This document shows, piece by piece, positions 27,859 through 37,315 of a stretch of DNA of 64,000 bases. The position numbers and the translations under genes are program-made. Source of the stretch: Campylobacter jejuni. GTDB taxonomy: Bacteria > Campylobacterota > Campylobacteria > Campylobacterales > Campylobacteraceae. The notes under the pieces were generated by a model that made no database searches, was not told the DNA's origin, and was given only the letters and a program-made list of their open reading frames with translations. The stretch covers positions 930,001 through 994,000 of the forward strand of contig NZ_LN831025.1 of assembly GCF_001457695.1 (NCBI RefSeq). The letters run 5' to 3'. Position 1 is the stretch's first letter. Each line of letters begins with the position of its first letter.

Positions 27859-28368
27859 TTAAAGTGAAAAACCTAAACCTGCGTTAGAAAAATTTGTAGA
27901 TTGTGGAGTTGAAAAATGTTTTTCCATAGCTTCTAGGATAACCTTCTCAAATTGTGTCATTAATGCAAAGCTTTTTCCTATGCCTATAGGAATTTGAGAA
28001 ATGACATAATCTTTACTAGTGACTTCATCGTAAATCATGAAGCGGTGATTATTGTCATTTGGTGCTTTTAAAAACATGTACCAGACTACAGCAAAAAGTA
28101 CAAACATTTTTCCAAATTCAAACACAGGGTTTGTTTGTCCATCCATTGCTTTTTTAATACTAAAAAGTAATAATGAAATAGCTAAGGCTGCATTAACGAT
28201 ATAATCTGTTTCAGTGGTTATTCCTTTAACCGCTTGCATGATTTCATTCATCACATCGCCATAACCCCAAGTATAAATTAGATTGCTATTAGCTATGTTT
28301 GTAGCACCAAATAAAAATGAAGGTGTAAAAAACAAAGTGCTAAAGAATAAAAAGTAAAATCTTTTCAT
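27859..28368 (-). pseudogene. traG: TraG-type conjugation protein, N-terminal portion
   Basis: Start set at MKRFYFLFFSTLFF (signal peptide, cleaved after FGA), since the longer frame runs into the duplicated small-peptide module (repeat begins at 28379). The segment IYTWGYGDVMNEIMQAVKGIT and three membrane spans fit the TraG N-terminal domain. The frame ends NAGLGFSL-TAA and resumes at once with VMSTLPSVKL, so a CAA-to-TAA type nonsense mutation is likely. No Shine-Dalgarno precedes the start: the native upstream region seems to have been replaced. Confidence 0.7.
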
Positions 28369-28401
28369 GGACTGTTTTAAGAAGTTAAAGAGTTTATTTG
28401 G

Positions 28402-28474
28402 TATAATTATAAAAGGGTGCAACGCCAAAGGGCTGCAACCCTTTAGCGTTAATTTACCGCCCAGAAGGGAGGTG
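28402..28474 (+). promoter_or_regulatory. Locus A sense promoter and structured leader
   Basis: Extended -10 TGGTATAAT (TATAAT 28402-28407). The leader can fold AACGC-c-AAAGGG-loop-CCCTTT-a-GCGTT (28421-28450), and CCGCCC (28458-28463) can pair with the ribosome site GGGAGG (28467-28472), hiding it. Both elements are conserved in locus B. Confidence 0.65.
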
Positions 28475-28498
28475 AGCTTAATGCTAACAAAAATTATC
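28413..28498 (-). ncRNA. Candidate antisense RNA of locus A
   Basis: Predicted from the perfect minus-strand promoter at 28505-28533. It would start near 28498 and run back across the start codon, ribosome site and leader of the peptide mRNA. The complement of the leader hairpin is followed by CACCCTTTT, a plausible terminator, giving about 80-90 nt. This is the arrangement of a type I antitoxin. Confidence 0.55.
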
Positions 28499-28543
28499 CT
28501 TATAATTATACTCTTAATGCTTTGCTATGTCAAGGCTTATTGA
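28481..28543 (+). CDS. Small hydrophobic peptide A (20 residues), type I toxin candidate
   Basis: ATG 6 bases after GGGAGGTG. The peptide MLTKIILIIILLMLCYVKAY has a short basic start, an Ile/Leu core and a VKAY end. It is much like E. coli Ibs peptides in length and composition. It aligns without gaps to peptide B (K4, II5-6, III8-10, LL11-12, VK17-18, Y20 shared). A 6-bp GC hairpin CCCTGC-TTTT-GCAGGG (28549-28564) follows the stop. It lies between traG (divergent) and locus B. Confidence 0.6.
   Translation: MLTKIILIIILLMLCYVKAY
28505..28533 (-). promoter_or_regulatory. Perfect antisense promoter inside peptide A
   Basis: On the minus strand TTGACA (28528-28533) and TATAAT (28505-28510) are separated by exactly 17 bases. 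Campylobacter vegetative promoters seldom keep a -35 box, so a full consensus is unusual. It occupies codons 9-18 of the peptide ORF, and the same is found in locus B. Confidence 0.75.
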
Positions 28544-28806
28544 GTATCCCCTGCTTTTGCAGGGTTTAGGATAATCCCTTTGGCTTACACTAAACAAACT
28601 TTTAACTAAACCCTATCTTCCTTTCTATTGATTTATTTTCTTTTTTAATTTATATTTTTCTTGCTTATGCTAAAAGATAAGATTCAATCATAAATAAAAT
28701 ATATTAAGAAGTCAAAGAATTTGTTTGGTATAATTGCATTAAGGGTTTTGCCACAAGGCTGCAACCCTTTAGTGTTAATTTACCGCCCAGAAGGGAGGTG
28801 ATTAAA

Positions 28807-28869
28807 TTGTCCAATAAAATTATAGTAATTATTATACTATTATGTATAATAGTTGTCAAGTGTTATTAA
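28807..28869 (+). CDS. Small hydrophobic peptide B (20 residues), type I toxin candidate
   Basis: TTG start 6 bases after GGGAGGTG, exactly as in peptide A (which has ATG). The product (M)SNKIIVIIILLCIIVVKCY has the same length and conserved positions. The TTG may keep translation low. Sense -10 TATAAT is at 28729-28734. Confidence 0.6.
   Translation: MSNKIIVIIILLCIIVVKCY
28831..28859 (-). promoter_or_regulatory. Perfect antisense promoter inside peptide B
   Basis: Minus-strand TTGACA (28854-28859), 17-base spacer, TATAAT (28831-28836), at the same offset from the start codon as in locus A (bases 25-53 of the ORF). An antisense RNA from about 28824 would cover the TTG and ribosome site. Confidence 0.75.
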
Positions 28870-29024
28870 TACTTGATTTCCCCTTTTAAAGGGAAGCTAT
28901 AATTTCCCTTTGGCTTACACCGAACAAACTTTTAACTAAGCTTCTCTTCTTTCTATTGAATTTCTATATTTTTTTATATTTTTATTTGAACTAAATAATA
29001 AACTTAACAAGATTTAAATTTACC

Positions 29025-30072
29025 AAATCTACTATCTTTTTATTTCAATCTCACATTCATAATCATATTAGATAAAAAGATACTATCTTTATCAAAGTCT
29101 TTTGAGTTATATTCATTTTTTGATTGTATATTTTGCATAGTTTGCATTAAAGTTGAAAGATTATATAAACTTAAACTTTCTAATATATTTATGAGTTCTA
29201 TCTTACTCAAAGTATTAAAATCATTTAACAATCTAAGATAATTACTTATAATAGAAGAAGAGTGAATACTATGAAATAAAATTTTATTTTTTATATCTTT
29301 TTTAATAAAAAATTGATTATTTTTTATATAAAAATAACTTCTAAAATGATTATTGCTTATTATTTGATTATAAAAACTTAAAAGACTTTCTTTGCTGTTT
29401 AAGTCTATAAAATTAAGATAAAAATTCTTTTCTTCTAAGGCTAATTTTAAAGCATTAAGATTCGCAAAAGAAGCATTAAGATTTTCATTATTTTTTAAAG
29501 CAAAAACGATATTTTCTTGTTCTTGTTTTTGGGTAATAGCATATTGTAATAAAGGATTTTTATAATGTGTATCGCTATTGATTAAAACATTGATATAAAA
29601 AGCTTCTTTGCTTTTTTGAGTTAATTGAAGCAAAGATAAAAGTGTAGAAGGGATATAAAAAGAATCAAGCTTTAAATTTAAATACTTATCATAAGTATTT
29701 ATATAAGTTAATTCTTGACTAAAATCCAAAGCTTGTTCTTTTAAATTTAAAAGCATTGTTCCACCTAATCCTAATAAAGCTAGATTTTTGAAATTCTCTA
29801 AAGCTTTTCTTTTTTCTAAATCGATTTGAAGTATTTTTTGCATTGTTTTTCCTTTCTTTTGTGGTTTACTCTTTGATATTATGCTCTTTAGCATAAGCTC
29901 TTATCTTAACTCGAAGTTCTTGCGGAAAATTATATCTATATATGGCAGGAATTCTTGGATCAAGGAGTTTGTCTAAATATCCTCTTTTATAAATCCATTC
30001 CAATCTTTCAGGGGTAAAATAATAAGGGGCATTAGGATAGCCTTGAGGAGGAGTTAAGGCTGCTAGTTTGGC
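29025..30072. repeat. 1.05 kb direct repeat, copy 1
   Basis: Nearly identical to 42720-43767 (constant offset 13,695). It covers the whole ~267-residue gene and the last ~205 bases of the gene before it. Recombination between the copies would delete 13.7 kb including the plasmid-like segment. Confidence 0.9.
29040..29843 (-). CDS. Hypothetical module protein (267 residues), copy 1
   Basis: Start taken at MQKILQIDLEKRK because GAAAGGAAAA lies 5 bases upstream; an earlier ATG overlaps the preceding gene and lacks a ribosome site. A helical, Leu/Asn-rich protein with a possible hydrophobic patch at about residues 18-32 (NLALLGLGGTMLLNL). The copy at 42735 differs by one visible residue (Ser/Asn in HFRxYF). 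It is always last in the repeated module carrier - ~1,300 - ~428 - 267. Role unknown. Confidence 0.6.
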   Translation of the reverse strand: MQKILQIDLEKRKALENFKNLALLGLGGTMLLNLKEQALDFSQELTYINTYDKYLNLKLDSFYIPSTLLSLLQLTQKSKEAFYINVLINSDTHYKNPLLQYAITQKQEQENIVFALKNNENLNASFANLNALKLALEEKNFYLNFIDLNSKESLLSFYNQIISNNHFRSYFYIKNNQFFIKKDIKNKILFHSIHSSSIISNYLRLLNDFNTLSKIELINILESLSLYNLSTLMQTMQNIQSKNEYNSKDFDKDSIFLSNMIMNVRLK

Positions 30073-31149
30073 ATGTAATATTAAAGTATCATTAAAAAGT
30101 TGTGCACTTTCTTCACTCCGATCATTTGGAATATCATAACCATAAGCATTAATCATACCATTAGAATACCCATCCATATAACGATCAAATTCTCTTCTGC
30201 TTTCATAAGTAGAATCTATATCCCTTGGATCTTTTATTTTACCCTCAACTATATCACTTCTTAAGGCTTTATATATATCCCCAGATTCATCGCGAGCAAT
30301 TCTATATTTATTATAATCAATCACCCAATCTACTCCCATAATCTCATCTATAAAAGGAAGCATACCAAATTCATCAGGTTTTAAAGTCTTAGCTAAGGTT
30401 TTAATCTCTTGTTCTCTTAAAGGATTTTTATGCACTCCTACTAAACCACTTCCTACAGCAATATCTGCATAACCATAAATAGCACCTAATAAATTAGGTT
30501 TATCTAATATACTACTTCCTCCACTTAATTGTATATAAAGTATAGTAGCTTGGATAAATCTTGCATTAAAACCATTTTGAAACATATCATTAGCTAGGTA
30601 TTTATAATCACCTAATATTCCTGCTGCCATACCCCATTCATTATGAAATAAACTTGATCTTAGATTATGTTTATTATCATCTACTATTTTATATAATTTT
30701 TCATATTTAGGATCTACATTTCCTTTTTCATCTACAGCTCCTATAGCTTCATAAGGTATATCTATAACAACACTTCTTATACCACTTCTTATAACTAAAT
30801 ATTTATATCTTTCTTTTTTAGTTTTTAAAGATTTATAATAAGCTTTTTCTGCTTTAGTCCAAGGAGCTATGCTTCCTTTGATAGGATCTTTTAAATATAT
30901 GCTTTGCCAATCTTTAAATTCAAGCAAAGTAGAACTTTGCCCTGTGTAAAGATTAGGATCTAAATATCTGGGTTGATAGTCTTTGTAAGGGGAGTTTTGT
31001 TTGATATTGTGTGCTTCAAACAAAGCTTTGGAATATTCTTGGGTGTATTTGCCTACCTTAGCTCCCCCATCATATAATAAAATTTTATTTGTTTTTTCTA
31101 CATCTAATATAAGTCCATTAGGTGTATAAATCTCGTAAGTTTCACTCAT
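29866..31149 (-). CDS. Hypothetical module protein (427 residues), copy 1
   Basis: A soluble protein starting MSETYEIYTPNGLILDVEK. It shares its full plan with 43561-44847. The last ~68 residues (LAALTPPQGYPNAPYYFTPE to NIKE) are identical because they lie in the 1.05 kb repeat, while the rest is ~65% alike by eye. Conserved features are PWTKAEKAYYKSLKT, IRSGIRSVVIDIPYEA and DEFGMLPFIDEIMGVDWVIDYNKY. No enzyme motif is recognised. ATG follows AAAGGATAAAA. It is 10 bases downstream of the ~1,300-residue family gene. A co-secreted or structural role for the effector module is possible. Confidence 0.6.
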   Translation of the reverse strand: MSETYEIYTPNGLILDVEKTNKILLYDGGAKVGKYTQEYSKALFEAHNIKQNSPYKDYQPRYLDPNLYTGQSSTLLEFKDWQSIYLKDPIKGSIAPWTKAEKAYYKSLKTKKERYKYLVIRSGIRSVVIDIPYEAIGAVDEKGNVDPKYEKLYKIVDDNKHNLRSSLFHNEWGMAAGILGDYKYLANDMFQNGFNARFIQATILYIQLSGGSSILDKPNLLGAIYGYADIAVGSGLVGVHKNPLREQEIKTLAKTLKPDEFGMLPFIDEIMGVDWVIDYNKYRIARDESGDIYKALRSDIVEGKIKDPRDIDSTYESRREFDRYMDGYSNGMINAYGYDIPNDRSEESAQLFNDTLILHAKLAALTPPQGYPNAPYYFTPERLEWIYKRGYLDKLLDPRIPAIYRYNFPQELRVKIRAYAKEHNIKE

Positions 31150-31159
31150 TTTTATCCTT

Positions 31160-34100
31160 TCATCCTATATATAAACCATCTTCCATGATTATAGTTGTAG
31201 CTAGTCTGCCTATGAATTTATTAGAATAATCTTGTATTTTACCAATATCATCACTTTCTTCCACACCATCTTCATTTTTACTTTCATCTTTTTTCTTTTT
31301 TCTTTTTATCCCCTTATACATCACTTCTAAATTATGTTGTCCTATGGCTTCTAAATTTTCCATCAATCTTCTTGCCTTTTGCCTATCTTCTATGAACTTA
31401 CCTCTTTCATCTTGAGTGGTATTATAAATCCCATTTGCATATTCATATAAAATTTGTATAGTATCATTATAAGCTAAGATAGGGTGTTGTTTTATCACTG
31501 GGTGTTGTATTTTATACTCTTCTTTTCTTTGAAAATGCTCTAGCTTATATATATTACAATTTCTAAGTTCTATATTGTTTTTTTCAAAAAATTCCATATC
31601 ATTTAAGATATATTTGCCTTCATTGATTTTATCTTCCATAAAAGCACTTCTTTTTTCATCTAAAATAATATAAGATAAAAGTCTTTTTAAGGCAAATTCC
31701 CTAGCTTCACTTGAAGTTGTAGCACAAGCAATACTAGGATAATAATTAAGCCCACCCGTGCATAATAAAGAACCAAAAATAAACTCAGATAAATCAAAAC
31801 TCATAAATCTAGAATTTATCAATAAAGGATAGGTTAAGTATTCTTCTTTTTTTACAGCTAAAGGAAAATCATAATTGTAAGTAAATTTTTCATACATTAG
31901 TTTTTCATATAAAATTTTCAATCTTTCATAATTTGTAGGCAAAAGTGTATCAATAAAAGATCCTACTAAATTTTTTAATATATCCACGCTCAAGTCTTTA
32001 CTCATTTTAATAGAAAAATCAATAGCTAATTGTTTTTTTACTTTTGATATCAAATGAATTTGCTTAGCTTTATCCAATCTTGAAAAACTCTTTGACTTTT
32101 TTAATTCACTTGCATATTCTAATTGATTAAAATAATAATAATTTGTTCCTATTTGATATAAAAAAAGCTTATTGAGTGATTTTTTACTTTTTGGATTAAT
32201 TTTTATAAAACGCCCCTTAGGGCTAAGCGCATAAAATATCCCTAGTTCTTTAAAAAAATGTGCTTTAAAACTAGAAAATAATTTATTACCATAATACTTT
32301 TTATCTAAGCTTGAATTTATAAAAAATAAAATCATTTTTTTAAAAAAATCAGGCTGACTCATAAAAAATTCTGTAAAAGGAAAAAGTTGCTTAATAATAT
32401 TAAAAAAAGTAATATCTATAGATAATTTTGCAAGTTCATTATCAAGCATAATTTCTTGAATACTTTTATCTGAATCTTTTTTTGAAGGAAGAGTTTTGTC
32501 TGTTTGTATATTTTCTTCAAATTCAATCTCCTCATCAAAGCTTTCATTTAAGGTTTTTAAAAAATTTACATAAGTTTGATCTTCTTCTTCGAAATCATTT
32601 TCAAACATAGCTTTGGCTAATTCATCTAAATAAATAACTTCATCTTCTTTTTTATTTTTATTTAATTCTTTAGATAAAAAGATATAAATTTTTTTATCAT
32701 TATCATAAAAATAAATATCATCAGGGATAAATAAGATATACTCATTAAAATAATTTGGTATTTTAATCCTTTGGTAATTAAGTGAAATTTCTTTATCGCC
32801 ATAATCTGGATTTGGAATTACAATATTTTTAACACCAAGAGAATATTCTTGCGTAAAAGCTAAGTCTTTTTGTAAAACATACAAAGTTAAAGTCAATAAA
32901 ACAACCGTTAAAGGTGAGTATTTCCTAAAATCTACATTTTCATATGTTTTGGATATTGATGAATCTAACTCAAGAAAAAATTGTATTTGATCATAGCAAG
33001 AATTGATATTGTCTAAATAATCATTAAAAAGCTCGACATATTCTTTTACTTTTTCTTTTTCTTTTTCGCTAATTTCTTCCAGTTCTTTAGGCAATTTAAA
33101 AAAGCTATCAATATAAGCAAAATCTTGCTTAACTTTTTCATATTCTAATCGTTCGTTTATATATTCTAATAAATAAAGTTTGACCCAAGAATATGTTTGA
33201 TTATAAAAATTAAAATACTCTTTTATTTTTGATAAATCTGTCCATCAAGTTTCACAAAAGGACAAAGTTGCAACACAAAATCATCTTCCTTTTTAACATC
33301 TCTTTCTATAAAATAAGAGCCATAATCTCTTTTACTAGGAAATTGCTCTTTTAACCCAAGTTTTTCATTTTTTGTAAGAGCTTTTGGGCGATTTTTTATT
33401 ATTGCTCCTAATTTTTTTTGATACAAGTCCTCACAAAGTCCTGCATTGTTAAGCTGTGGTGGATTAGTAATAAGCAAATAATTTTTACCCATTTTGGTTG
33501 TATTGATTTGATCAGTATTTTTTTTATCTAGTATCATTTCTACTAGCATGGAAGAATTTAAATCAGGATATTCTGCATAAAAGAAATGATTGAGTTTAGA
33601 GATATTTAAATTGATTGCTTTTTTTAATGTTGTATCAAAATTATTTAAACTAGAATTCACTAAAAGTGTATTATCTAACTTTTCATTTTCAAATTTTAGA
33701 TTATTTTCTAAAAAATTATCAAAAATACCTTGAAATTCTTCATCTAAAATAACTTTATAAAAACTATTTTTATAAAGACTAATAGAAGGTACATTAGAAT
33801 AAGATGAAAAATCTAATAATACTTTATCATCTATAATCAATACATCAGATAAAATTTCTTCATTGCACAAAGCGATAATAGGATAAAGCTTACTAGTAAT
33901 AAGCTCTAAAAGTGGATAAGCAAAATCATAGTAATATTTTTGTTCCTTATACTCTTGATACTCAGCAGAAGAATTATAAGCTTCAAATAATGTATTTACA
34001 ACAAAAACATAAGGATTTTTTTTTGACTAAAGAGACAGGTTTTTTAAGATTGGTTACAGAATCTAATATATTGATAAAAAATTTTGCTATAGCTCTAATA

Positions 34101-34657
34101 ATTTGCTTATATTCATCATCATTAGATTGAGTAATATTTTTTAAAAGTGTATTAAAAAGTGTATCTAGGGTAAGTTGTATCTTTGGTTTAATTTCTTGCT
34201 CAAAATAGTTAGATTCTTTGATATTTTTTAATAATATATTTAATTCTTTTTGAATTTCTTTTAAAAAATTTTCAATATTTTCTACATTGTTTTCATCAAT
34301 AATTTTATTGAGCGTTTTATTTTCATTTTGATTAATTGCATTATTTAAAAATTTTAAATTATTAAAGATAATTTTTTTAATGCTAGATAAATTTTTATCA
34401 GAGCTAAATTTTTGTTCTTTTGTGATTTCGTCTTTATTGGCTTGATTTAAATGTATGATTTTAAAAGTTTTTGTATTATCAATTTTAAAATTATCTTCAA
34501 TAGTATGTAGTGTCTTATACAAAGAATTCTTAGCTTCTTTATATCCATCAAAATCACTGCATATAAAAATAATTTTATTAGCATTTTTGGTAAGATTTTT
34601 TAACTCGATTTCTAAATTATGATTTGATGCAATTAAAGTAAAATTTTTTATTTTCAT
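31160..34657 (-). pseudogene. ~1,160-residue module protein, divergent copy, two frameshifts
   Basis: Three frames together are homologous to the intact 1,304-residue protein at 44866-48780. They are 34657-33983 (N-terminus MKIKNFTLIASNHN), 33950-33223 (DVLIIDDKVLLDFSS and LQLCPFVKLDGQ, matching CVLIIDKKEIIDLSG and LQLSPFVKI), and 33222-31160 (KYILNDMEFF and KFIGRLATTIIMEDGLY at the C-terminus). The first shift is at an A9 run (34016-34024 on the plus strand as T9); eight A would restore the frame. The second is at an A5 near 33226; six A would restore it. Both shifts being single-base homopolymer changes, phase switching, decay or read error are all possible. Confidence 0.75.
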
Positions 34658-36027
34658 ATTTTAACCCCATTTACCACCACAAATTTACAAACATAAAGCT
34701 CTTGTTTTCTATCTTCATCTTCTAAGATTTCATCTAGTCCTTGTGCGATTTGAAGTTTTAAATTTTGCATTTTTGCAGGAGCTAAAAAACTAAAATGATA
34801 TTCATTTAATTCTTTATTATCTTCTAAAGCATTTTTGATGATTTTATCATACTCATGTAGCTGTGTAAAATACCCTGCTCCTAAATCTTTATTTTCAAAT
34901 TCCTTATAAGCACTTTTATAAGCTTTAGCAATGTTTTTTGGGATAATAAAATAAAGTTTGATTAAATTAGTATCAAAGCTAAGATTTAATTCTTTAAATT
35001 CATAATCTTTACTAAAGTCTTGTTTGAATTGATTAAGAATATTTATATCCTCTATATCTTTTAAATCTTTTAAATCTTTTAAATCTATATTAAATTCATT
35101 TAAAGCCTTATCTTGTTCTTTTTTTTCATTATTGATTAAAAGATTATAGATAAGTAAATTATCTTTTTGAAATCTATCACTTTTATAATGAAGTCTTATT
35201 ATAGGCTCTTTTAACTCTATTTGATTTTTACTTTGTTCTCCTAAGCCCTCTTTAGGATCAAAGCTGTGATCAAATTTAAACTTAGTAGGAGTAAAGCTTA
35301 CTTTTAAAGCAAAGCCTTTATCTGTTTTACAAGCTGAGATGAGTTCTTGTAAGATTACATATTCATTATTGACTTTCTTTTGAGATAAGGATCCTTTTAC
35401 ATTAACAACTTTAGTACAAGGAACACTTACACCTGCTATAGTATTAGGACAAGCTACTATACTAGAGTTTAATAAATCACTTTCTAGCATTATAGGCACA
35501 CCATCATCTTTAAAAGTTTTTCCTTTGTTTGATTTAAGTATGACTTTACCTCCATGGATACATTCTAGGTTTTGATTTTCTAAAAGAGCATGAAGTTTAG
35601 CTATAGCTTGTTTTTTATCTACTTGTGTGGTTTTTTGTTCTTTTAAAGTGTTTGAAATTAAGTCTTTATACTCTAAGCTTTGTTTGCTTAAACATTCTAA
35701 TTTGATATTTAAAGAATTTTCTATAATAGAATAATTAAGCAAGCAAAGTTCATCATTTTTATAAAAGATGCTAAGTCTTCCTTTGCCACTGCTTTCATCT
35801 TTAGGAGAAAAATAATAACTAGGTGTATCTTGTTTTATAGTATTATCTTGATCTAATTCTCCAAAGTAAAAAGGATTATTAGGAAGTTCATTTGAGCCTG
35901 TAAGGAGTATACCTTGAAAATAAATTTTAGAATGAGTTAAATCAACATTTTTAGCCCTTAAGACTTCACAATCAATCACTTCTTTATCATAAGCAAAAAT
36001 TGTTTCTTTTACTTTTTCAAGAGGCAT
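34654..36027 (-). CDS. PAAR-like (DUF4280-type) carrier protein without C-terminal toxin
   Basis: A 457-residue protein. Residues about 40-455 are the conserved core (start TGSNELPNNPFYFGELDQDN). Within it, CIHGGKVILKSNKGKTF ... VACPNTIAGVSVPCTKVVNV is a PAAR-like DUF4280-type domain, which caps the type VI spike tip. The N-terminal ~40 residues differ from other copies. The core ends VVVNGV and is followed by only KI and stop, so no C-terminal toxin domain is attached. Overlaps the preceding effector by 11 bases and the following gene by 4. The core is a 1.24 kb near-identical repeat of 50087-51323. Confidence 0.7.
   Translation of the reverse strand: MPLEKVKETIFAYDKEVIDCEVLRAKNVDLTHSKIYFQGILLTGSNELPNNPFYFGELDQDNTIKQDTPSYYFSPKDESSGKGRLSIFYKNDELCLLNYSIIENSLNIKLECLSKQSLEYKDLISNTLKEQKTTQVDKKQAIAKLHALLENQNLECIHGGKVILKSNKGKTFKDDGVPIMLESDLLNSSIVACPNTIAGVSVPCTKVVNVKGSLSQKKVNNEYVILQELISACKTDKGFALKVSFTPTKFKFDHSFDPKEGLGEQSKNQIELKEPIIRLHYKSDRFQKDNLLIYNLLINNEKKEQDKALNEFNIDLKDLKDLKDIEDINILNQFKQDFSKDYEFKELNLSFDTNLIKLYFIIPKNIAKAYKSAYKEFENKDLGAGYFTQLHEYDKIIKNALEDNKELNEYHFSFLAPAKMQNLKLQIAQGLDEILEDEDRKQELYVCKFVVVNGVKI
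34662..35907. repeat. 1.24 kb direct repeat (carrier core), copy 1
   Basis: Near-identical to 50087-51323; this copy has three instead of two 9-base units (CTTTTAAAT on the plus strand), accounting for its 9 extra bases. The borders fall exactly where the carrier's variable N- and C-terminal parts begin. Confidence 0.9.
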
Positions 36028-37315
36028 GAATTTTCCTTAAATTTTTAGTCATTTTATGATAACTTAAACTCCAGTATTTATCGCTTTTTTCTCCTGCTAA
36101 AACATTAAAATAAAATTCATTTCTATCTTTTTGATATTCTTGTGAGATATTACCATAATCATATTTATGATAAAGCATTCTTGAAAGCATTTCATCTTTA
36201 GGTATAAAAATAAAAGGATAAAACTTACTCACACTAAAATTATTATATTTTTGACTCAAATCTAAATCTTGTATCGCAATAGCTTCATAATCATTATCTG
36301 CTTTTAAAAGTTTAATTTGTCTATCTTTTCTATCGAAATAAATCAATTCAAAATCGCCTTTTATGCTTGTATTAAATTTTTTAGTGATAGATTCCAAACA
36401 AAAATCTAATTTATTATATATACTTTTAAGTTGGGAGGCTTTATCATAAAATTTTTTAATACTTTCATAATATCTTTGATTTTCTATATCTTTTTTACAA
36501 AAAGTTTGTATTTTCTTTTCTAAATTTTCCTGATTTACATAACATATATAATTATTATCTAGCATAGATCTAGTCCAAGTAATAAAAGCTCTTGCACCTT
36601 TTACACTTTGTAAATTATCATCAATGTTTTGAAATTTCAAAAAGATAGAGTGAAGAGATTTGATCAAGCCAAAGATATCTATCAAATTTCCAGGCACTTT
36701 ATATTCATCATCAATAAGCTCTATTCCTATATCAGAAAGTTTTTGAATAACCCAAGTAACGCAGTTGTTTTCAAGAAGCTTATAGGTAAATTCTTCATTG
36801 ATTGGTTCTTTGCTATTAGGTGTAATTTCTTTTGTAGTATTAAAATCATTTTTAATATTTGCAAGTAGGATTTCATATTGTTCTTTAGAAAGTTCTAAAG
36901 TGCAACGATTAGAGGGTTTGAAAGCTTGGGGGCTTCTTAGTTTTTTAATAATATAACAATTTTTATCAATATTGCTATCTAATACATATTGGTTATTGTT
37001 AAATACTTTGCCAGGAGATCCTATAAGAGATTCTGCAACATTAGCAATTCCAGTTCCAAAACCCCAAAAACCATCATTGAATTCATTAGGTTCTTTAGCT
37101 TCATACCATTTTTGATCTATCTTGTCCCATTCTTTGTTTTTAAGATATTCTTGTCTTAATGTTTCATCTGCTTTATCAAGCTCATCAGGACTTTTGCCTT
37201 TGGTAAGTCCTAAGAAAGCGTGGGTGAAATCTTCTCTTTGCCAGTAACACTGATTTTTAAAATCCAAAAAACATTCTACCAATGGATCAATATAAATCGT
37301 AACATAATATTTCAT
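36017..37315 (-). CDS. Candidate effector with permuted papain-like (NlpC/LRAT-type) motifs
   Basis: A 432-residue protein. His32 in REDFTHAFLGL and Cys185 in KLLENNCVTWVIQKL have the order and context (H first, then NNC) of circularly permuted papain-fold enzymes (NlpC/P60-, LRAT- or DUF4105-like), which include peptidoglycan amidases and lipid-modifying type VI effectors. The rest is helical without known motifs. It overlaps the upstream membrane-protein gene by 4 bases and the carrier gene by 11, so all three are translated together. The membrane partner is a plausible immunity protein. The enzyme assignment rests on two motifs only. Confidence 0.5.
   Translation of the reverse strand: MKYYVTIYIDPLVECFLDFKNQCYWQREDFTHAFLGLTKGKSPDELDKADETLRQEYLKNKEWDKIDQKWYEAKEPNEFNDGFWGFGTGIANVAESLIGSPGKVFNNNQYVLDSNIDKNCYIIKKLRSPQAFKPSNRCTLELSKEQYEILLANIKNDFNTTKEITPNSKEPINEEFTYKLLENNCVTWVIQKLSDIGIELIDDEYKVPGNLIDIFGLIKSLHSIFLKFQNIDDNLQSVKGARAFITWTRSMLDNNYICYVNQENLEKKIQTFCKKDIENQRYYESIKKFYDKASQLKSIYNKLDFCLESITKKFNTSIKGDFELIYFDRKDRQIKLLKADNDYEAIAIQDLDLSQKYNNFSVSKFYPFIFIPKDEMLSRMLYHKYDYGNISQEYQKDRNEFYFNVLAGEKSDKYWSLSYHKMTKNLRKIHAS

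Larger units (their letters stand above)
28706..28960. repeat. Tandem copy (locus B) of the small-peptide module at 28379-28631
   Basis: The two copies are about 326 bases apart, same orientation. They share the promoter (GTTTGGTATAAT type), leader hairpin, CCGCCCAGAAGGGAGGTG, the peptide frame, and the downstream CCCTTTGGCTTACAC ... AACAAACTTTTAACTAA. Central hairpin stems differ by paired changes, indicating selection on structure. Confidence 0.8.

Noticed and set aside
28369-28428. Extended N-terminus of the TraG-like protein (MALHPFIII...)
   Set aside because: These bases belong to the duplicated small-peptide module (copy at 28706 has the same sequence without traG), so they are not native coding sequence.
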